Positions 23,314-34,099 of a stretch of DNA of 64,000 bases are shown here, piece after piece. The position numbers and the translations under genes were made by a program. The number at the start of each line of letters is the position of its first letter. Position 1 is the stretch's first letter. Under the pieces are notes generated by a model, which was given only the letters and a program-made list of their open reading frames with translations, was not told where the DNA came from and ran no database searches. The stretch spans positions 414,314 to 478,313 of the forward strand of contig BDGG01000015.1 in the NCBI GenBank assembly GCA_001949185.1, in the 5' to 3' direction. This DNA is from Ramazzottius varieornatus (lineage: Eukaryota; Tardigrada; Eutardigrada; Parachela; Ramazzottiidae).

Positions 23314-25232
23314 ATGGCTTCCGTCCACTGGGCCATTCAACCAGTATTGGCTCTGTTCGTGGCTTCATCTGTACTGCTCACGGGAGCCGTAGAGCGATCC
23401 CCACCATCTTTCGTCGTTGACCTTGACAAACCTGCATACGAGCGATGGAACAGCGTCATCGACGCTAATCCCGATCTCGGCAGAGACGCACCAGAAATTT
23501 TCAAGTAAGTCAAAATACTCCACGAACACCGAGGAGTGTGACAGATGCAAATATGGCAGTTCAGCAAGCTGAGCTCCGTTCATTTCAAGGATTCTGACCG
23601 GCAACATCAACATGTCAAACGACACATGGGGCATACTTTTCCTCATGGCCGAAAAGATTCACAAACGACTACCCGCTCCGTTCAAGGAGGAACTTCAAGG
23701 TCAGCGGCTTCACGATAGAAAACGGAATACAACAATTGTAACTTTCTGTGAAACCCGTTACTCTTTGCTGACACGTTACATATGAATTTCGCTAGGCATG
23801 GCCGATCGGGCAAAAATGCCAATCAGTCTCATAACCCTCATCAACCTGGCCTACGATTTGACCGCGTGAGTTTGCGGCATTCCAACACAAATACCGATCG
23901 TTTCGTTGATTTCACATCTTCCTACAGTCACTGCACCAGTGTCGTGTCCACGGATGCCAATGGGACCATCTGGCACGGTCGCAACTTGGACTACAACGCA
24001 ACGACCTACCTGGAAAAGTACACGGTTCACGTGGACTTCAAACGGGGAGGCAAAGTGAGTTTCACTGTTTCGGCAAGAAGCGAGAACAAACGTTGGAAAT
24101 CGGGAACTGATATTTGACTAAATTCTGCAGGTGGCGTACTCTGGAGTGACCTTTGCCGGTTTCGCCGGAATGCTTACTGCCATCAAACCGCATGCTTTCA
24201 CCTTCAGCTCAAATGAACGAGGTAAGGCGGGCTGTCATCTTTGAACTCCTTTGTGTTAGCACATATATGGAACAGTAATCAGGAACTGTGTGGACGTGGT
24301 AGTGCTCTTTTACAGATGTCGGAAGCTTTCTTGAAAACCTTCTGGAAATGATGGACCCCAACTCAAAATTTTTGATGGTATTGATTCGAGAAGTAAGTTG
24401 TAACCACATCGATGGTTACCAGTCGCGCCTTGCGGAATTAGCCGAACGATATTTCTGACTTTTACATTCATTTGTTCACTCAGGTTTTGGAAGAGGCCAA
24501 AAATTTCCGAGAAGCAATCAGCAAGTTCTCCCTCGCCAGAATGCCGGCGGCTATTTATGTGATCCTCGGTGGACTTTCCAACAATGAGGGAGTGGTTCTA
24601 ACCAGGAATAGAACACATGTTATCCATGAGTTTGCGATCAACATGCAGTCAGATAGGTGCGTCCGGATCTGCAGTATTATTAGTTTGTGCCACAAGTCTG
24701 CCGTAAATCTGATTGCCATGTACGCAATAAAAAATTCTTCCCTGCCAGGTGGTACGTCCTTCAGACTAACCATGATCCGTGGCTGGGAGATCCCTGGTAC
24801 GACAACCGCAGGTACTTCATCCTGTTTCGTGACGTTAACTGTGGCCATTTGTATTGTACCTCAAGACTAGCAAACTCGGAGGGACTGCCTTCGTGTAGAG
24901 AAGCTGGAGAAACAGCCATGAATCGCACAGGAAGAAACAATATCACTGTGGATAGCTTGTATGATGTCCTGTCGGTCCCTAAAACCCGAAACAAGTACGA
25001 CATTGTCACAAGAAACGTGAATGGCTACCCGGGTTAAATCGGACTTTCTACCTTTAGGTATACGGTTTACTCAACTGTGATGAGCGCTTCGCACCCCGAA
25101 GCCATCCGGACATGGATTCGTAACTCGACGGAATTGATACCGCCTCCGCCAGTGAGGGCGTCCGCATCTAATGTGGTCGGCCGATTCGGGACTTTTGCTG
25201 CGGTATTGATAGTCTTGTCACGGAACCTCTAA
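23314..25232 (+). CDS. NAAA: N-acylethanolamine acid amidase / acid ceramidase family
   Basis: Lysosomal Ntn-hydrolase family that cleaves fatty-acid amides. Ten exons join in phase: 23314-23504, 23590-23699, 23796-23865, 23928-24054, 24131-24221, 24316-24392, 24484-24656, 24749-24811, 24866-24994 and 25058-25232, about 401 aa (human NAAA 359, acid ceramidase 395). Signal peptide PVLALFVASSVLLTG. After LITLINLAYDLTAH comes CTSVV, whose Cys is the autocatalytic nucleophile, then WHGRNLDYN (family HGRNLD), EGVVLTRNR, WYVLQTNHDPW and TVYSTVMSA. The C-terminal TVMSASHPEAIRTWIRNS matches NAAA better than ceramidase. A hydrophobic end (FGTFAAVLIVL) is unusual and could be a GPI-type signal (inference). 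It follows the lipase gene on the same strand. Confidence 0.92.
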
Positions 25233-26802
25233 GCTACATCACTTGAACCCTTTAACTGCAGCACGCATACGACTGTTATTTTCGTAGCATTCCTTCACGT
25301 TTCCCAAGTATATCAGCCCAAAAGGGCGAACAGTTTTTTGAGACTTTGAGGCACGGCGAGGTACGGCGAAGCTACCATCCGATGCCCCTGAATATTCTCG
25401 CAGACTTCATGTCAAAAAAGGGTCATTTGGTAGCAAATATAATGTTCCCCAAATTGGGCCGCCGAAACCCATATGTTCCGATGACGGCAAGATCGAGGCT
25501 TTTGCTGCTGGTGGTCAATTTCAAGCTGATGCGGTTGTCCAGCTACCGCCGCGTCCCCTTCTTAGCTCCGTCTGACGACGACGAGAGAGACCGTTCACCG
25601 CTCACTCCTCCGCCCTTCGGCCTATCGTTTATGGTTGTGTCGTGTATCTGAGTTATGTTAGTATGTCGTGGGGGTAGGATAGAGTAAGGTAGGGAATGGA
25701 CGGGTGGGGACTGAGGTAGGCTGAGGTTGGCTCCACTGTGTCGTGTAGTTGGAGTCGTGTCATTATCTCGTGACGGTAGGGTTGGGGGAATTTTTGTTCT
25801 ACAGGGTTCTTGGTACGGGACCTTGCCATCTATAATACAGTGTTGTCCCATAAGCTATCTGGATCCGGCTTTGATACCTCTCCGCTTCCTTTCAACCGAC
25901 GATTTTGTTGGACTGACTTTGCAAGGTTCTCGACTTCCAGGGAAGAGAAAATTAATCAGGTTTCCTGTCGTGCTCTACCATATAGGACGATGTAAACTCC
26001 GCTCTAAGCGACAAAAGCAGACAAAAGTTGAATGACTATTCTGAACGTTGCTTGAAATCTTATGCTTGTACTGTTTAACCTCTCGAAATCAGCTAGTACA
26101 TAGGTATTTCGAGAGCTCGAGTGCGCCGTCGAGCTTTACCCTCGTCGCCGCCCTTCTACTCTAATTAGTTCTACTCACGATGTTTCTCTAGCAGTACGTT
26201 TCTGCTTGTACTCGCGACTGCTTTCCGGGATGTTTTGGTATTCAAAAACCTCTAGGTTCTAGGAAGACGAGCCGCAAAAAAACGATTATGTCTGCCATGG
26301 CTTATGTGACAATCGTTATACTTGCAGTTCATGGTTTCTCATGGTTTCGCTCGCCATGCCCCAGAACAGCTAATCAGCTGTTCTGGGGCATGGCGAGCGG
26401 TCTTGTTTAATTTGGTGATTTCATGCGCTTTGGATGATAGCTCAAACTGTCGAGAATATTCTCTATTTTTCTGTTACGTCGGCTTGAAAATCTTGATTTG
26501 AAGGTTGCCGTTGTTCCCTTGTGAGTCAAGCGGCCATAAGTTTGGTGACTAATCGCAGAAGCTTCCGTTATTTTTACTGATTGGACGTCTCAAGGGGAAA
26601 AATTTGCCAATGTTACGTATCTTCGAAATGCGTCAGGTGACATAGTCCAGAACCGGCGTCAGTGCACGTGTCGTTAACAAAGGTGGAGCTGACGTCAGTG
26701 CATCGATGTCAAAATGCCCGTAAAACTTTCGCTTCAGGAGGTTCAACGCAACGGGAAAGACGAGATCGTACAGAACGATGTGATGCGAATTTCGAACCCC
26801 GA
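25233..26802. other. Intergenic with a large perfect hairpin
   Basis: 1.57 kb between the NAAA-like gene and the convergent LPSY cluster. Two perfect hairpins (26348-26399 and 26794-26817) are the only structures seen; the second lies just beyond the end of the last cluster gene and may sit in its 3' UTR/terminal codons. Confidence 0.55.
26348..26399. repeat. Perfect 24-bp inverted repeat, 4-nt loop
   Basis: Arms CGCTCGCCATGCCCCAGAAC... and its exact complement flank the loop AATC; 24 of 24 pairs match. Could extrude as a cruciform or be a small foldback insertion. Confidence 0.85.
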
Positions 26803-26817
26803 TCAGCATCGGGGTTC
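26794..26817. repeat. Perfect 10-bp hairpin
   Basis: GAACCCCGAT, loop CAGC, ATCGGGGTTC. It overlaps the last codons of the minus-strand gene ending at 26803. Confidence 0.7.
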
Positions 26818-27285
26818 ATTAGGACCTATTCTTGTACCACTATTTTCTTCACGTATGGTACAGCTAAAGTCGTTGACACTCATCTCTGTTGTATTCTCTA
26901 AAATCTTTTCCATGTTTTTCTTCTGACCATCCTCTTCTCGCACTACTTCCTTGTAGGGCGGTAAGACGATCACCCGTGTTGTCCCAGCTTCTGCGTACGA
27001 GGGTAACTGGCAAGCGATGTAGACCGCAGCGGATTGCTCAGAGTTCTTGACGATCGACTGAGGATAGTCGGACGAGGATCCATTTGATTCACGTGAAGGC
27101 CTCACAGTTTTGGACTTACAACAAGAAGAGAGCCAGGCATAAGTTTTTCGACAGAGTAAAGCTACTGGATACAGTACTATCAATAAAAACAGCAGTATGA
27201 GGATGAGTGCGCATAAAACCAGGCACAACGGTATCCATAGTGGGGCAAGTAATGCAAGAGCCGTGTAGTTTAGTGTCTTCCCCAT
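26803..27285 (-). CDS. Single-pass membrane protein with LPSY/LPPY motifs (cluster gene 3)
   Basis: 160 aa, no intron seen. A long hydrophobic segment (residues about 9-45, including LILILLFLLIVLYPVALL) is followed by Cys/basic residues (CRKTYAWLSSCCKSK), then a cytoplasmic tail with LPSYAEA and LPPYKEVV. L/P-P-x-Y motifs are ligands for WW domains, especially of NEDD4-type ubiquitin ligases, and occur in membrane adaptors such as Commissureless. Function here is inferred only. It lies 204 bp downstream of a related gene on the same strand. No family name recognised. Confidence 0.7.
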   Translation of the reverse strand: MGKTLNYTALALLAPLWIPLCLVLCALILILLFLLIVLYPVALLCRKTYAWLSSCCKSKTVRPSRESNGSSSDYPQSIVKNSEQSAAVYIACQLPSYAEAGTTRVIVLPPYKEVVREEDGQKKNMEKILENTTEMSVNDFSCTIREENSGTRIGPNEPRC

Positions 27286-27488
27286 CAGCCGCTATTTCGC
27301 TTCAGTTTCAGGGACGAGATGATTTTACGCTCAGCATACAGCGAGTTATAAGTGAGTTATAAGTCTTGAGTAAAAATTACATGTGAAAATTTGTACAGCT
27401 AAGTGTGTACGTCGAAACACTTGATGTCACAGCGTGAACAGCTCAGAAAGCCCCATGTAAACAAAATGCGCGAGAAGTTTTGTTTGAT

Positions 27489-27902
27489 CTATCGCGCGCC
27501 GGCGTTATCGGTGGTTCCGGCGATAACAGTTTCCGTCGAGACTCTTACGGTCTGATCAACTACTAGGCTGACAACTTGGACAGGTGCGCCGAGTACGGCT
27601 TCTTCGTAAGATGGCAGTCCGTGACCGTTTTCCTTGGCAGCTTCCGAATAGGCAGGTGGTGAGGCGAACTCGGCACTGTGTTCGTTCAGGCTGAAGGTAC
27701 TGACCGCGGCCACTTCCCTTGCTCCATTGCTGAGATTTGCACCGGTATTGGTGGACCGGGACGATGAACTGTTGGTTCCGTCCATTTGTAAATTTGACTC
27801 GGATCTGCTTGAAAGTTTGAAAAGTGCGCAGGTCCGAACGACATGATACAAAACATAAATTAGAATGATGGCGCATATCACAAGAATTTCGGGCACGCCC
27901 AT
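27489..27902 (-). CDS. Single-pass membrane protein with PPAY and LPSYEEA motifs (cluster gene 2)
   Basis: Starting at the Met at 27902, a membrane segment comes at once (MGVPEILVICAIILIYVLYH), followed by a Ser/Asn-rich tail with PPAYSEA and LPSYEEAVLG. The frame stays open upstream to 28049, but that sequence shows no signal, so the inner Met is preferred. About 137 aa. The two PY motifs, tail orientation and size match the neighbours at 26803-27285 and 28069-28827, suggesting tandem duplication. Likely a WW-domain/NEDD4 adaptor by motif (inference). Confidence 0.7.
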   Translation of the reverse strand: MGVPEILVICAIILIYVLYHVVRTCALFKLSSRSESNLQMDGTNSSSSRSTNTGANLSNGAREVAAVSTFSLNEHSAEFASPPAYSEAAKENGHGLPSYEEAVLGAPVQVVSLVVDQTVRVSTETVIAGTTDNAGAR

Positions 27903-28068
27903 CGCATATACCGGCGTAAATAGCAAATAACCAATTCCGGAATATCTTAAGAATGCAAAATGAGGGCCAAAACTACAACGAAAACTATAAAGATGAGTTG
28001 GCTGTAGAGAGACCTGGTTCTGGCTATCACACGATGCGTTATCAAACACGCTTTCTATCTACACAAAT

Positions 28069-28827
28069 TTACTGTACAATCGGTCGTTCGGAAATGCCAC
28101 TCGGTGTCGATCGTCCAAGGTTAGCGTCGCTATCTTGAACAGGGACGTCCGAACCAGCGGCAATCCTTACAGGAATTGTGAAGACTTGGACTCGATCATC
28201 CACATCCACTGCAGAGCCAACAGATTTCGTTGCATCTCGATCTGGAGGCGAGACCGGATGAGTTAGGGCTTCATCATACGACGGCAATGCCTCTTGAGAT
28301 TTTGTGACCTCTTCGTAGGATGGTAGACCTTGTTCGCTCAGTGCCGACGCTGTGTCCCGAACGTTTGGCTCCCGTGCTGGTCGAGGAAACACGTCGACGG
28401 AATGCTGAGAAGACTGAGGTCCTCGCGGAGGTCCACCATCCCTGGCACGTCTGTCAGGCGTAACGTTGCTTCGAAATTGGTACCATCGTTTGATTGACTT
28501 GTACAAGATGAACAAGGAAAGAACAATGAGGAAGGCAATCAGTTCCATGAAGTATGGTGAGCGACGAGTGTCATTCCGGTCGTGACTATTGTAGTTGTCA
28601 CTTCGCTGATAGGTCAGGTAACTTTGATGTGATGACGCCAGAGTTTGGTAGTAAGTAGGGAGAGTGTATCGACCAAACCGGTTCACGGCGGAAGACAGCT
28701 CGGATGTCCCGTTATTGTCTTTCGCGACGGTATATTCAAGCAGAGGAGCACCTTCTACAGGGTTGCAGTGCCACACAAACGGTATTAAAGATAGTGCTTC
28801 ACCGATAGCGAAAGTAAAGGGAGTCAT
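28069..28827 (-). CDS. Single-pass membrane protein with LPSYEEV and LPSYDEA motifs (cluster gene 1)
   Basis: 252 aa, no intron seen. A Tyr-rich N-terminal, probably luminal part of about 92 residues precedes one membrane segment (FMELIAFLIVLSLFILYKSI), basic residues, and a Pro/Ser-rich tail with LPSYEEV then LPSYDEA 11 residues on. An NDTRR sequence just before the membrane and an NGTS site are possible N-glycosylation sites. It is first of three head-to-tail genes; the stop lies 167 bp from the next gene's Met. Role as a WW-domain adaptor is inferred from the motifs. Confidence 0.72.
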   Translation of the reverse strand: MTPFTFAIGEALSLIPFVWHCNPVEGAPLLEYTVAKDNNGTSELSSAVNRFGRYTLPTYYQTLASSHQSYLTYQRSDNYNSHDRNDTRRSPYFMELIAFLIVLSLFILYKSIKRWYQFRSNVTPDRRARDGGPPRGPQSSQHSVDVFPRPAREPNVRDTASALSEQGLPSYEEVTKSQEALPSYDEALTHPVSPPDRDATKSVGSAVDVDDRVQVFTIPVRIAAGSDVPVQDSDANLGRSTPSGISERPIVQ

Positions 28828-31496
28828 CGTTTCTGAAAGTTCGAAAAAGCTGCTTGATAAAACTTGTCACTGTATTTTCGAGCAACAGTAGTAGATCCGC
28901 AAACTGCATAGATGGTTGCCGGAAAACAGTTTTACGTCAAGGATAAGGCGTCGAATGACACGCGGAATGCGAGTTGCTTATCTTGAACTTGACCTCGAAA
29001 CTTTAATGTGCGGTTTCGCTGCAAGTTACAAACAGAGCTCGCCAAAGTATACCAGGTAGCCGACACTGACATATCCAGGCTTGAACTCGGCACTTACTGC
29101 CTCAAAGTACCTCTCTTCGGTCTCTGAATCAAGAAAAACTACTCTCCGTTCCTCTGAGACAAACCAGAAGCGCGGACATAGCAAAACTGATAAGAAATCT
29201 GTCTTGGAATGAAGGTGGGTCAGGCGCAATGTCGAAGAGCCTATTTAACGTACATTTACTTATTTAGTCGCCGGCGATCCAATGATGCCGACGCTACGAG
29301 GACCAGCACCCGAACCTAGTGTCACCTTACGGCCAAAAAATTGTTTCCTCGCGTTCAGAATTTTCTGTCAATGCAGGAAGGGGTCCTTGACCGTTCTTCC
29401 CGCATGTTCGGAGGTGCAGTCCACTTGTTCGAAATGTGTACAGAATATTCCAATTTTAAAACACGAAATTCAATTAAATTTGACCACACTGTTCGCCATG
29501 CCCGCATAGCCTGATATCTGTGGCTTGATCGATCACATCAGTTGAAACATTGTGTAACGTATGTGTTATGTAATTTTAGTAGTATTTCTGGCATGCTGCA
29601 CGGTGCACATTTACTAAACAAAGGGTCTTTCAACAAGTTCATCGCGATGTAGGCGAAGGACGACAGCATGGTGTCGAGAAGGGTGCAAGAAGCTGGGGCG
29701 GTGCTGACTGGCGCGAGGACAAACTCCTTGGACTGCGTTCTTGATCTCCCTGGCAGCTCCTTCTTCATGATGTGGCTTCCCCCTGCAAAGACACCTGCTC
29801 TGATTTTATAAGCATTAATTAATATACCTTCGAGTCGTCTTGACAGTCATAACATGACTGTTATGACACACACGTTTGCCATTCGCAAACTACCTACCAG
29901 CACGCTTCAGCGTGTCGAAACCCGCTTTGTGAAGTACTAAAGAAGTGAGGATTATTACTGTATGGACAACCCTGTTTTTGAAATCAGTCTTTCCTTCGGA
30001 ATTTTTTGGTGGATGTACGCCGTGTTGCAACCGAATTTGCTCTAGTATCTGTAGTAAATCTGACCTCTCAGACGACGTAAAACTTCAGCTCTCTCAGATG
30101 TACGGGGGACGGTAGAGAAACCTCAACTGATTATTACAGTAGATGAAGCTGTCGCAGTTCCAGTTAGGATTAATAGCATGCTCGCCAATAGACCCATTGT
30201 AAGATGGAGCGCTTGATCTTGTCATAAAAACATCGTTTCTGCCTCTCCTCTCGATAAAACTCGGGGTGTCGATGGCTATTTACCGTATTAGGGGTTTCCT
30301 AATTAGTCAATTGAATAGGGGTGCCTTTGGCAAAACAGGAATTAAATAGGGGTGCGATAGGGGTGCCTATAGCCATTTCCCAATTTATTTTATCTACTTC
30401 TTTGACAGTGAATCAAAAGTACTCAGCCGGGTTTTACAAATTAGTTCAGACAATAGTCTTCTGCAGAAAAATAGACTGAGGCAGCCTGGTAGTATCGGTC
30501 GCTCGCTAGAAATATTTTGTCGATTGAGCGCAGTTATTCCCGGTAAAATGGGTGGTTTTCTATCGATTGCGCTAATCAAACGATCAAAGTTATCACCGTA
30601 AGACATATACTGGTCGCAAGATCTGAAAATGATCTATCCAACGAGTGGAAGCACGACTCCACGAGAAAGGTACAAATTTACCACCGATTTTCAAAATCTG
30701 TCGGCTTGATCTGAATCAACCTATATATCCCCAATGCATCTTTACACTGCAGAAATACGGTCGATCTGTGGTATTTCCGCCCTAACGGCGGAAATCTATA
30801 ACATTGGTAATCTCTGCCGTCGCCAATGTTAAACGGACTGCTAATGCTGCACAGGTCGACACAGGTTGATCACCAGAAAACGTTGATCTCATAATCGGAT
30901 GTCGGAGGGTGTTCGCCTCGTTCTTCTTGTTCATATGCGGTGTCAGAGCCTCGATATCTGCGACACGGATGAGGATACCCTTTGACGTCAGTGAAAGAAA
31001 ATCCGCCAGTTTCACAAACCCAGTTATGCAAATGACTCGATCACTCGGTGAATCATTGATCTGTGAGTACTACCGGACTTCTTGAACCCTGACATTACAC
31101 CAGGACCAGAAGAGTGTTCTCAGCCAAAGACGCTCCCTGACAAGAATTACTAAAATGCATCGCCTTAGCACAGGTGCTTTATGGCTCCGCAATGCCATTC
31201 GGCCATGTAGCAATCTTCAGTCAACACCTTGCGTCAACAACTTTTCGCCTAGGTGCGAGAGCCTTAAGAATAAAAGAAACCATTTGCCATACGCAGTATC
31301 CGTCTTTACGACTGTAGCTTGATCGGAGTGTTCGGACAGACAAGTTTGATGCATAGCTCGCCTGCGGGCTCCTGTAAGCTCGAATATAGCGTCATTCGTC
31401 AATGGGCCGAAAACGGCAGCACTCGCCATGTAATTCAGGCAACTGCTATTTTGTGTATGAAGTAATTTTTTTACGAAAACAACCTGGCTAAGTGTG
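28828..31496. other. Intergenic, no genes recognised
   Basis: 2.7 kb. A short hairpin-like repeat (GTCATAACATGACTGTTATGAC, 29847-29868) and three copies of ATAGGGGTGC within about 60 bp (30316-30378) were noted. Small open stretches on both strands lack family signatures. Confidence 0.5.
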
Positions 31497-32132
31497 ATGA
31501 ATCTGGTGAAATTATCGTTTGAGGTTTTGGAGGAGACCAACCGACGGACGTCCCTGAGTGGTGTCGGATGCTTTCAGATTTTTCTTGGATGTCTAGCCGT
31601 TGTATTTGCCATTATCGGTAAGCAATCACCACTGTCGCGCCATCGGACATGAAAATCGGATGGGTTGAAGACAGTCAGCTGACTTACTCGCAGTCATTTT
31701 TCTCACCTCGTAGACATAACCACCGATGTACCACCGAACACCTCAGAAGTTCTACTGTCGTGTTGCGCACTGGCAGTAGGAGTGGCTCATATTTTCCTAG
31801 GCCTTCTTGCGATGTACATGGCTCGTCTGCGATCTACACTGCCATCTCGGAAGCTGTTAACCTTGTGCGTCATCCTCAACGTTGGCGTAGCACTGGTGTC
31901 TTTCGTTGCTTGGATGATAGCGATATTAGGCGTCTACGGGAAGGCCTATGTCCATGGAACGTATGGTATATTGGTAGGCCTCATAATTTTTTCATATCTG
32001 GCAATCCTCAACCTTCCTGCAATGACCATCGCCGGGCGTGCGCCAATGGTATCAGTCACACCATCACGTCCGAGGGCCGTGTCAAACGTTGATTCATCCG
32101 CAACGTTAACCATCTTTACAAACGGAGATTAA
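31497..32132 (+). CDS. Four-span membrane protein, family not identified
   Basis: Two exons in phase: 31497-31617 (donor ATCG|GTAAGC) and 31715-32132, about 178 aa. Four hydrophobic segments: VGCFQIFLGCLAVVFAII (residues about 23-40), VLLSCCALAVGVAHIFLGLL, LLTLCVILNVGVALVSFVAW and YGILVGLIIFSYLAILNL, with short Ser/Thr-rich termini. Two of the spans carry Gly and Cys in positions like those of MS4A/MARVEL-type tetraspan proteins, but no diagnostic motif was found, so no family is assigned. The intron lies between span 1 and the first loop. Confidence 0.65.
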
Positions 32133-34099
32133 CGCTGCCAGTAACACAGTTCGCATATCAGTATACCGTATGTGCTGGTGCTCTGAGAATCCCCATGCCT
32201 TATCCCACCACCACAGACCCCTGTGAATTACAGTAGTCTGCCTTTTTATGCTACGCTGTGATAGCTTATTTTGATTGGGTGAAGTTGCTTGATTTATAAA
32301 TTTGAAAGGCAAATACAGATGAGACGTGGACAGCAGGTCCGCAACCTGTAATAGTGCACGAACCACCCGGACCCTTCCGCTCGATCGGAGACTTAACACC
32401 CTGGTGTAAGTTCCACCGTTTCTGTGGTGCGCAACTGAGAATTTACCTGTAACCCTCCGGGTGTTTCACACTATATCTAAGTTACACTCTGTGCATGAAA
32501 GCAAAACAAGACTGTCTACCCAACGCTGTTCTCCTCCTATATGAGCCTGCTCTTCGCGAGTTTGTCTATGTACTGATCCAAAGATGGGTTTCCCCCAGGT
32601 GTTTTTGTACCATGGCGTTTCTTGGGCAGTGCTGCGTTTACTGAAATACTAAATGGGCTCGATCCGGTTCGACGACAGCCGCTGCGCTGAACGCTAAAGA
32701 AGGTAAAGATTCGATCAGTGCGCCTTATGTTTTTCCATCCCGATTTCCCACAAGACATTGGCGGTCTCGTTTGAAGTTCTGCTTTATAGTGAAATAGTGA
32801 TATCGATACTTTTAAAGGGATGAAAGACGTTCTCTTCCAGTTGGGAAAAACACTGGATTTTTCGGTAAGGGATACCGAAATTCGTTGTCTGATGGTCCTG
32901 TGAAAGGCAACGACCACTTAGGCAGCAAGTATCAGAAAGTCTGAGCGCGCGCCATAATCCATATTTCCACAAACTGTGAAATTATGGAAGGTGCCGAAAC
33001 CACCTAACATTTAAACTAACCATCAGATCCGCTCCGAATTTTTATAGTAAATATAATACTCAATTCCTAGCGACATGTATCCAATCCAGTACATTTGGTT
33101 ATCCAGCCCGCAAATGGACTTGCAAATTTTAAAATGCCCCATAGGGCGTGATTAGGGGAGGAAACTGCAAGAAATGCATCACCCAGGCAAGAGCCCATGC
33201 CAACGACATGGTCCTGCCATATGCTAACGGAGGAGAGACTGATGCCGAAGGTACGACACGTACGTACTAACATGTTTACCTATACTGAATAACGTCTTTT
33301 GTCCTACGACACCAACACATTGAGCATTCGTTACTGTATCTGTAGTGTAGCAGATGTTTCGTAGTGTAACGGTGTTTTATCTAGAGGGTGCTTAGGATGT
33401 GCCGCCGTTTTATCTAGAGGGTACTTAGGATGTGCCGCCGAAATGGGGCTCTGTTCTGACCTTTAAGAAAGATACGTCGGACGCAAATGCCAACAAAAGC
33501 TACATTCCACTCCCCACAGACGGACAAAGATCTTATCGAAGATGTACTCAGTGTGGTGGCCCAAAGTAACAGCAGCCCCGAATGCGCAGAGGCCTTCAGA
33601 AACACTGCGCTTTGGCGACGCGATAGTTACTCCACGATTGATTCCAAAGAATAGTCAGTGGGTTACGATTAGAAAACGCTTGCTCTTTTTACTCACTGGA
33701 ATCTTCATGTCTGCCAACAGCTATGCATTCTGGTGCAACCACAGCCCATGTACAGTATTACATTGGCTTGTATCATGGAAGCTGTCCGACTGTACATGAG
33801 GAGAACCCGCCACTACAACGCGTATACGTCTGTGATTTGCAGATACCTATAAAAGGAAGCTCCGGTCATCCTATCTTATCAATTCTAACAAAGAAAATAT
33901 ATCAGGGCTCGGCAGTTTGCAGCAGAAGTAACATCAAACACGCTCGAACTTTCCACTCTAACAACTATGTCAGAGGTAGCACAAAATTGAGTTATGTTTC
34001 CGTATAAACGTAATGAAAGAGGCTTGTCGCAAGTTTTCAGACGCTGAACCATTTCCTCAAGTATCCAAGGTTTGCAGAACGTCTACTTACACAAAAAGC
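32133..34099. other. Intergenic, one short tandem duplication
   Basis: 2 kb without a recognised gene. A 33-bp unit (GTTTTATCTAGAGGGT...) is duplicated at 33374-33406 and 33407-33439 with one mismatch. Confidence 0.5.
33374..33439. repeat. 33-bp tandem duplication
   Basis: Two adjacent copies differing at a single position (GGGTGCTTAGG versus GGGTACTTAGG). Confidence 0.85.

Noticed and set aside
26348-26399. Hairpin read as a bacterial-type terminator
   Set aside because: Eukaryotic context, no U-tract, and no gene ends at it.
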